From Williamsia soli (GTDB lineage: Bacteria > Actinomycetota > Actinomycetes > Mycobacteriales > Mycobacteriaceae), in contig NZ_JAFRDR010000015.1 of NCBI RefSeq assembly GCF_017377795.1, positions 36,704 to 100,703 on the forward strand: DNA of 64,000 nt. The letters run 5' to 3'. The notes beneath the pieces were generated by a model. The model did no database searches. It was not told the origin of the DNA and was given only the letters and a program-made list of their open reading frames with translations. A program made the translations under genes and the position numbers. Shown one piece after another: positions 58,976-64,000 of this stretch (positions are counted from its first letter, which is position 1; every line of letters starts with the position of its first letter).

Positions 58976-60142
58976 ATGATGCGCAACACGCCTTCGCCCC
59001 GGGTGGTGAAGTTCCATGCGCCGGAAATGATCATCGGAGAGGGCGCGCTCGCCGAAGCCGCTCTCGCTGCGTCGCGCCTGGGCATGCGCCGACCACTGCT
59101 GGTCTCCGATATGCGAGTGGGCGTCACCACCTGGTACGACGAGCTCACGACGAAGATCGGGTCGGTGGGCCTACGCGCTGAGCGATTCACCGGCGTCTCG
59201 CCGAACCCGCGGGTCAGTGAGATCACTGCCGCGTTCGAGAGGTACGAGCGCTTCGCCTGCGATGGGATCATCGCGCTCGGTGGCGGCTCGGTGATCGACG
59301 CCGCCAAGGGGGTCGCCATCCTCGCCTCGAACGGCGGGCACATCCTCGAATACGAGGGTATTGACCGCGCGACACGGCCTCTTCCGCCCGTGGTTGCGAT
59401 TCCGACCACCGCGGGCAGTGGTTCGGATGTCTCGCAGTTCTGCATCGTGAACGACCCGGCCCGGGGTACGAAGATCACGATCATCGGCCGTGGCCTGGTG
59501 CCGGATGTGACCGTTGTCGATCCTCGGGTGCTGGCGACCGTTCCACCCGAGGTCACCGCGCAGTGTGGCATGGATGTGTTGACCCACTGTATAGAGGCGT
59601 ACGTTTCGATTGCGCATAGCCGCTTGACGGACACGTTTGCCCTGCAGTCGATTTCAACGACGTGGCGCAATCTGGAGCGCCTCGTGGACAATCCGTCGGA
59701 CCCGGTGGCCTCGGTGGCGATGGCGCACGCCTCGCTCGAGGCCGGGATGGCCTTCACGAATGCGATCTTGGGGGCGGCGCACGCCATGAGTCACCCTGTC
59801 GGCGGACACTGCGACGCACCGCACGGAGCCATCAATTCGGTACTGCTTCCCCATGTCATCCGCTACAACGCGCATGTCTGTGCTGATGGATTCGTCGATC
59901 TGGCCGCAGCCGTCGGGATATCCACCGACGGTTCGTCCATGGATGTGGCGGAACGTCTGGCAGATCAGGTTGCGAAGTTCGCGGGCCGGATCGGGATGCC
60001 CGAGACACTGACTCCGCTCGGTGTGGAGAAGGCAGACATCGAGACGCTGTCCGAGTACGCGCTTGCCGATTCGTGTATGACCACCAACCCGCGCCGGCCC
60101 GACCGGGACACCGTTGCGGGAATGTATCTGGAAGCGCTGTGA
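58976..60142 (+). CDS. Iron-containing (type III) alcohol dehydrogenase
   Basis: A 388-residue NAD-dependent dehydrogenase of the 1,3-propanediol/methanol dehydrogenase family, distinct from the Mno protein upstream. Nucleotide loop is ALGGGSVIDAAKGV. Metal ligands are in CGMDVLTHCIEAYVS and AAHAMSHPVGGHCDAPHGAIN. ATG at 58976 follows AGTAGGA; 58979 is also possible. It overlaps the sensor kinase by four bases (GTGA). I recall the corresponding M. smegmatis gene (MSMEG_6239) as a diol dehydrogenase of the same cluster. Confidence 0.92.
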   Translation: MMRNTPSPRVVKFHAPEMIIGEGALAEAALAASRLGMRRPLLVSDMRVGVTTWYDELTTKIGSVGLRAERFTGVSPNPRVSEITAAFERYERFACDGIIALGGGSVIDAAKGVAILASNGGHILEYEGIDRATRPLPPVVAIPTTAGSGSDVSQFCIVNDPARGTKITIIGRGLVPDVTVVDPRVLATVPPEVTAQCGMDVLTHCIEAYVSIAHSRLTDTFALQSISTTWRNLERLVDNPSDPVASVAMAHASLEAGMAFTNAILGAAHAMSHPVGGHCDAPHGAINSVLLPHVIRYNAHVCADGFVDLAAAVGISTDGSSMDVAERLADQVAKFAGRIGMPETLTPLGVEKADIETLSEYALADSCMTTNPRRPDRDTVAGMYLEAL

Positions 60143-61503
60143 CGCCCCGCCCGGATACCTCCGGCGATCTGGAATCGCTGGTCGGCCTGCGTTCGGTGAA
60201 GGGCACCCACTACGCGCAGTTCCGGGGCGTCGAGCAGCGGTTGACCCGGGTGGTCGGCGCTCTGGAGCGGATCTCACGGGCGCTGGTTCGAACCGCTGAG
60301 GGACCGGAAACCCTGGTGATCGCGGTCCTCGACGCCGCCCGTGAACACCTGGGTGCGGATTGGGTCTTGTTCGCCCTCAGCGACGGCAGACTCGAGCGCA
60401 CAGGTCCGCGTCACCTGATGATGGACTCGGGCGGTGTGGTCTACGCCTTCGAAGGGGTCGAGTCGGCCGCTGAACCGATCAACCTGCCCGATGATGTCCT
60501 GAATCGGCTCAACGACATCCTGCGTGGTCAGGTGGTCAGGCTGGGTAGGCCCGTCATCGACGACCACCATGTACACGTCCCGGTCGAACTGAACGGGGAG
60601 GTGGTCGGCGGACTCTCGGCCTGGATGCCACCGACTCACACCGTCGACCCGTCCGATGTGGTGGTGCTGCGAATCCTGGCCGGGCAGGCGACGGTGGCAC
60701 TACTGAACGCTGCACTGTTCGAAGAGAGTCGGCACCTGTTGAATCGGGCCGAACAGGCCTACGACGAGAGCCGACTGCACGCCGCGCATCTGGCAGAGCG
60801 AAACACCGAGCTCGAACGCACCCAACGTGAGTTGTCCGCGGCCATGCGCCAAGAGGTTCTCAACACCGAACGTTCCAGGATCGCCAGGGAACTCCATGAC
60901 TCGGTCGCACAGTCCGTGCTGTCGGCCGGGGTGCAGATCGAGGTCTGCAGAATCGATGCTGATCCCGTTCACGCCGATCGGCTGGCGGTGGCGGGAAGGT
61001 TGACCAAAGACGCAGTGGAGCAGGTGCGTTCGGTGATCTACACCCTCAATCATGCGCCCTCCGCCGGCCAGGGAGACCTGGCGGCGATCCTCGACGAGCT
61101 CTGCTCCATGCACATGCCTGCCGATCTGCGAACGGACGTCAAAGTCGTGGGCAGGCAGCGGGACCTGTCACACGAGATCCAGCACGCGATCCTGCGGATC
61201 GCGGGCGAAGCGCTGTTCAACACCGCGATCCACGCGCAGGCCACGACCGCCAAAGTCGTCCTGACCTACGCCGAGTCTCACGTGCGGTTGACTGTTGACG
61301 ACGACGGATGCGGCGAACCCGACCACATGCGGCGGGTGATGCGGACCGCAACGGTTGGTGATCTTTCCGGACGGCATCACGGGTTGGCCAACATGCGTTC
61401 GCGAGCAATAGAACTCGGCGGCGATCTACGAATCCGGCGCTCCCGTCTCGGTGGTGTTCGCGTGGTGGTCGAGATCCCGACAACACAGAAGGTGGACAAC
61501 TGA
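60139..61503 (+). CDS. Cytosolic GAF-domain sensor histidine kinase (MnoS-like)
   Basis: A 454-residue NarL-type sensor kinase with no membrane helix. A GAF-like domain spans about 35-190; a coiled linker (AEQAYDESRLHAAHLAERN, about 205-240) leads to the HisKA_3 dimerisation box RSRIARELHDSVAQSV with phospho-acceptor His253. The HATPase domain has RIAGEALFNTAIHA (N box), DDDGCGEP and HHGLANMRSRA. The soluble GAF domain suggests sensing of an internal alcohol-pathway metabolite. It corresponds by position to mycobacterial MnoS, reported to control mno expression. The start overlaps the dehydrogenase, the stop overlaps the regulator. Confidence 0.92.
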   Translation: MTPRPDTSGDLESLVGLRSVKGTHYAQFRGVEQRLTRVVGALERISRALVRTAEGPETLVIAVLDAAREHLGADWVLFALSDGRLERTGPRHLMMDSGGVVYAFEGVESAAEPINLPDDVLNRLNDILRGQVVRLGRPVIDDHHVHVPVELNGEVVGGLSAWMPPTHTVDPSDVVVLRILAGQATVALLNAALFEESRHLLNRAEQAYDESRLHAAHLAERNTELERTQRELSAAMRQEVLNTERSRIARELHDSVAQSVLSAGVQIEVCRIDADPVHADRLAVAGRLTKDAVEQVRSVIYTLNHAPSAGQGDLAAILDELCSMHMPADLRTDVKVVGRQRDLSHEIQHAILRIAGEALFNTAIHAQATTAKVVLTYAESHVRLTVDDDGCGEPDHMRRVMRTATVGDLSGRHHGLANMRSRAIELGGDLRIRRSRLGGVRVVVEIPTTQKVDN

Positions 61504-62171
61504 TGGACGTCATCGATCGCGAACGCGGCGAACGGACCCGACCGATCCGCACGATGCTGGTGGATGATCACGCCCTGCTGCGTGAAGGGATGCGTTCGCT
61601 GCTCGAACGGGAGAGCAGCATCTCGGTGGTGGGGGAGGCCAACACGGTGGATGAAGCCCTCGACGGTGTGGCGCGCTGTTCGCCGGACGTCATGGTCGTG
61701 GACCTCAAACTGACGGCGGGCGCCGACTACGAGGGGCTTCGTCTGATCAGTGAACTGTCCAAGCGCCACCCATCGGTGGCTACGCTGGTGCTCACCACAT
61801 TCCTGGACGACGAGTTGGTGGTCCGGGCCGTCCGCAGTGGTGCCAAGGGGTACGTGGTGAAGGACATCGACACCACGGAACTCGTCCGCGCCATCAAATC
61901 GGTGTCCCGAGGTGACAGTGCTTTCGACCCGCGTAGTGCAGCGGTGGTGCTGCGTGCCGTCACCGGTCAGGGTAGTTCGGAAACGTTGACCGATCGGGAA
62001 CGGCAAGTGCTGCAATTGATGGCAGACGGGTTGTCCAACAAGAAGATCGGCGAGACCCTGTTCATCTCACCGTCGACGGTGAAGTTCCATATCCGCAACA
62101 TCATCCGAAAACTCGGGGTCAGCAAGCGGACCGAGGCGGTGTATTCGGCGAGCAAGCGGGGTTTGATCTAG
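61503..62171 (+). CDS. NarL/LuxR family response regulator (MnoR-like)
   Basis: A 222-residue regulator. The receiver domain has the acidic pair Asp21-Asp22 (MLVDDHALLREG), phospho-acceptor Asp67 (DVMVVDLKL) and Lys in GAKGYVVKD. The LuxR helix-turn-helix is SNKKIGETLFISPSTVKFHI. It is coupled to the kinase (TGATG) and should activate the alcohol-oxidation unit. Its TAG stop shares the palindrome CTAG with the stop of the convergent mftM. Confidence 0.93.
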   Translation: MDVIDRERGERTRPIRTMLVDDHALLREGMRSLLERESSISVVGEANTVDEALDGVARCSPDVMVVDLKLTAGADYEGLRLISELSKRHPSVATLVLTTFLDDELVVRAVRSGAKGYVVKDIDTTELVRAIKSVSRGDSAFDPRSAAVVLRAVTGQGSSETLTDRERQVLQLMADGLSNKKIGETLFISPSTVKFHIRNIIRKLGVSKRTEAVYSASKRGLI

Positions 62172-63004
62172 ACGCCCGGTGGCTGCAAGACCAGCCAGCC
62201 TCCGTGATCGGTGAAGATCCGCGCGCCGCGGTGGTCCGCGTGCGCAGCCCAGGTGACCAAGGTTTCCGAGGTGAGTTGCTGGTGATGGCCGAAGTGGGGG
62301 CTGGGTACTTCTTCGAAAGGAACCGCGATCACCACCCGCCGGCGCGCCACCCGCAGCGCTTCGTTGATGGCGATGTCCACCTGGTCAGGTAGGTGTTCGA
62401 GAAGGTGGATGAGGGTGACGGTATCGGCGGAGTCATTGGGATAGGGCAACTCGACGGCGTTGCCGACCCGCGTGTGGACGGCCAGGTCCATGTGGCCGGC
62501 TGCCGTTCCCAGCAGGGTGACTGCGCCAGGTGAGATGTCGCAGGCCGAGACGTCGAAGCCCGCTGCGGCTGCGCGCAACGCGAAGAAGCCGAAGCAGCTG
62601 CCCACCTCCAAGACACGCGGTCCCCGCAACAGAGACAGCGCGCGCCGGTGGATCGGGGCGAAGGGCGAACGGCCGGACTCGAGTTCCGCGAGTGAGTTCC
62701 TGTAGAACGCCTGCCAACAGGAATCAGGGCTGTCGCCGCAGGTGAGGATCAAGCCGATCGCAGCGTCCTCGAACTGTTGTTGACCCGAGAGCACCCCTGT
62801 GTTCACCAACTGCACGAGTTCATCGATCATCAACGCGTCCGAGATGGCGTCGGTGGTCAGGGCATGGCGGATGTCGAGCGTGCCGGTCTCGTCATGGGCC
62901 CAGGCCAGTAGACCGCTGCGACGATATCCGGGCGGAATCGAACTATGCTGCACGACAACGGACTTCGAATCGTATCGCCGCCGGAGCAGGGTGGGGGTCG
63001 ACAT
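62168..63004 (-). CDS. mftM: Mycofactocin oligosaccharide methyltransferase
   Basis: A 278-residue SAM-dependent methyltransferase. Motif I is LEVGSCFGFF (132-141), the acidic residue of motif II is Asp156 (DVSACDISPG), and motif III/IV is DTVTLIHLLEHLPDQV. The N-terminal 120 residues form an extra helical domain. The sequence and its position next to mno and mnoSR match mycobacterial MftM, which methylates the glucan chain of mycofactocin. The core mft biosynthesis genes are not in this window. Identification rests on recognition plus context. Confidence 0.82.
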   Translation of the reverse strand: MSTPTLLRRRYDSKSVVVQHSSIPPGYRRSGLLAWAHDETGTLDIRHALTTDAISDALMIDELVQLVNTGVLSGQQQFEDAAIGLILTCGDSPDSCWQAFYRNSLAELESGRSPFAPIHRRALSLLRGPRVLEVGSCFGFFALRAAAAGFDVSACDISPGAVTLLGTAAGHMDLAVHTRVGNAVELPYPNDSADTVTLIHLLEHLPDQVDIAINEALRVARRRVVIAVPFEEVPSPHFGHHQQLTSETLVTWAAHADHRGARIFTDHGGWLVLQPPGV

Positions 63005-63497
63005 TCTCTGACGCTACGACGACGCCGCGCGCCCGGTAACTGTCCAAAGGGTTGCCGTGACTGTCCACAAGGTGAGTTCTGGTGCCTTCGCCTGACTGTC
63101 GGAGCCCTGGGCGGCCGGGGCGCAGTTGTCAACGAGACGCGCTGACAAGACGCCGGTGTCAGGCATCACAGTCCCGGGAATTCATGTGTTGGACACTCCA
63201 GGTGGCCGAATCGGCACAGCCGCTCGTGGCTGACCTGCGAAAACTCGCACGAAGGGCACTGTCGTCCAGGCGATTTGACGCCGCGGACGCGTCTCCCGTA
63301 ACTTTCTTCAAGTCAGCGAGTGAGGCGCCGGAGAGCGAGAGTCCGGGTAGCCAAGAACACCGACGGGATGTTTTCCTGAAGGAACAACGTTGACCGCCCA
63401 GGATGGAAATGAATCCACTTCACTGTGGAGCGTACTGTCGTGGGTGGCCTGAGATCGAACGATCCCGGAACGTCACGAACCGCCTCACAACGGGGAG
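63005..63497. other. Long non-coding region upstream of rrn
   Basis: No credible gene. Short frames exist (for example 63082-63393 on the plus strand) but have poor starts and no recognisable content. TTGACG at 63276 with TAACTT 18 bp downstream is a possible additional upstream rrn promoter, weakly supported. Confidence 0.5.
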
Positions 63498-63526
63498 TTG
63501 CGCCGGGGACACAGACCAGGTAGGCT
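63498..63526 (+). promoter_or_regulatory. rRNA operon promoter
   Basis: TTGCGC (63498-63503), a 17-bp spacer and TAGGCT (63521-63526). The stretch TAGGCTGGTAGAGTTGCC closely resembles the -10 and start region of mycobacterial rrn promoters (TAGACTGGCAGGGTTGCC as I recall it). A small CTCCG-AGA-CGGAG stem follows the predicted start. The leader to 16S is about 345 nt. Confidence 0.7.
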
Positions 63527-63620
63527 GGTAGAGTTGCCTCCGAGACGGAGACAGCATCTGCTGAAAATAAATATCCTTATCGGGATGGCGCTGGGTGACG
63601 GTGTCGAAGTCGGTGGGGGT

Positions 63621-63646
63621 GTGTTCTTTGAGAACTCGATAGTGTG
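63621..63646 (+). promoter_or_regulatory. rrn leader antitermination (boxA-type) region
   Basis: GTGTTCTTTGAGAACTCGAT (63621-63640) followed by AGTGTG matches the conserved block of mycobacterial rrn leaders that carries the Nus-factor boxA element. The rest of the leader to 63876 is T/G-rich, as expected for the RNase III processing stalk. Confidence 0.65.
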
Positions 63647-63876
63647 TCGATGGATTGTTAGTGCCATTTAGGTGCTGCTTCTGTCACGGTGACGGAACCT
63701 TCCTTTGTGGGGGGTTTGGTTGGTGATGGTTGTGGTGCCGGCATTAGTTAGTTTTGTTTTTGATCCCATCGCAGGTTTTGAGTCCTGTGGTGGTGTCAGT
63801 TTTTGTTTGGTTGGGATTGTGAAATCTCTTCAGGACATATTTTATTGAAAGGCACTTCGGTGTTTTTTGGTGAGTT

Positions 63877-64000
63877 TTCATGGAGAGTTTGATCCTGGCT
63901 CAGGACGAACGCTGGCGGCGTGCTTAACACATGCAAGTCGAACGATGAAGCCAGCTTGCTGGTGGATTAGTGGCGAACGGGTGAGTAACACGTGGGTGAT
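63877..64000 (+). rRNA. rrs: 16S ribosomal RNA, 5' part
   Basis: Begins just before GGAGAGTTTGATCCTGGCTC, the universal 16S 5' region, and continues with GACGAACGCTGGCGGCGTGC and GTGGCGAACGGGTGAGTAAC. The first base is placed by alignment to E. coli numbering, so it is good to a few bases. The V1 region is too short for a genus call but is of Mycobacteriales type. The gene runs off the window end. Confidence 0.97.

Noticed and set aside
63082..63393. 103-codon plus-strand frame upstream of rrn
   Set aside because: No family resemblance, weak start, and it lies in the rrn upstream region.

Overview
This is a high-GC chromosomal segment from a mycolic-acid actinomycete (order Mycobacteriales). 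A Gordonia/Williamsia-type genus seems likeliest, but 124 bases of 16S rRNA do not settle it. Supporting signs are a fused Kgd (E2o-E1o) 2-oxoglutarate enzyme, a fused b-delta ATP synthase subunit, a MurA with Asp in place of the catalytic Cys, a mycofactocin-linked methanol dehydrogenase, and the order argS-lysA-hom-thrC-thrB-rho-rpmE-prfA-prmC-sua5-wecA-atp-murA-rrn, which I recall as the M. tuberculosis Rv1292-Rv1315-rrs order.

Layout. 1-1.9 kb: the N-terminal part of a Baeyer-Villiger-type flavin monooxygenase, diverging from a TetR regulator over two matching operator-like inverted repeats. 1.9-11.6 kb (minus strand): kgd, a fused double ABC exporter with one degenerate ATP site, an unknown protein and a glutathionyl-hydroquinone-reductase-like protein. 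11.7-14.6 kb: PadR, a 14-TM DHA2 transporter and a second TetR. 14.6-19.3 kb: a membrane-tethered sulfite-oxidase-family molybdoenzyme and two unknown envelope proteins. 19.4-23.2 kb: a Mre11/Rad50-like pair. 23.25 kb: tRNA-Arg(CCG). 23.4-26.6 kb: a small membrane protein, an OhrR-like MarR regulator with a perfect 20-bp palindrome, DUF5313, and a DUF305/DUF3105 membrane pair.

26.8-35.6 kb is the argS-lysA-hom-thrC-thrB run followed by rho, which has a long leader and a disordered insert with seven NQNREG repeats. 35.7-39.3 kb (minus strand) is an envelope module placed between rho and rpmE: a sigma factor fused to a zinc-motif and membrane region, a secreted protein with a sortase-type C-terminus but no LPxTG, a sortase-like lipoprotein lacking the usual Arg, and a DUF3105 lipoprotein. 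39.4-52.7 kb holds rpmE, prfA-prmC-sua5, wecA, the whole atp operon and DUF2550. 52.6-54.9 kb holds cobalamin adenosyltransferase, a fragment of an SRPBCC gene and murA.

55.0-63.0 kb is a compact alcohol-oxidation unit: mycofactocin-type methanol dehydrogenase, MoxR ATPase, VWA protein, a second iron alcohol dehydrogenase and a histidine kinase/response regulator pair, facing the mycofactocin methyltransferase mftM. The window closes with an rrn promoter and leader and the first 124 nt of 16S rRNA.

The best candidate for something undescribed is the sigma factor/surface protein/sortase-like/DUF3105 module at 35.7-39.3 kb.
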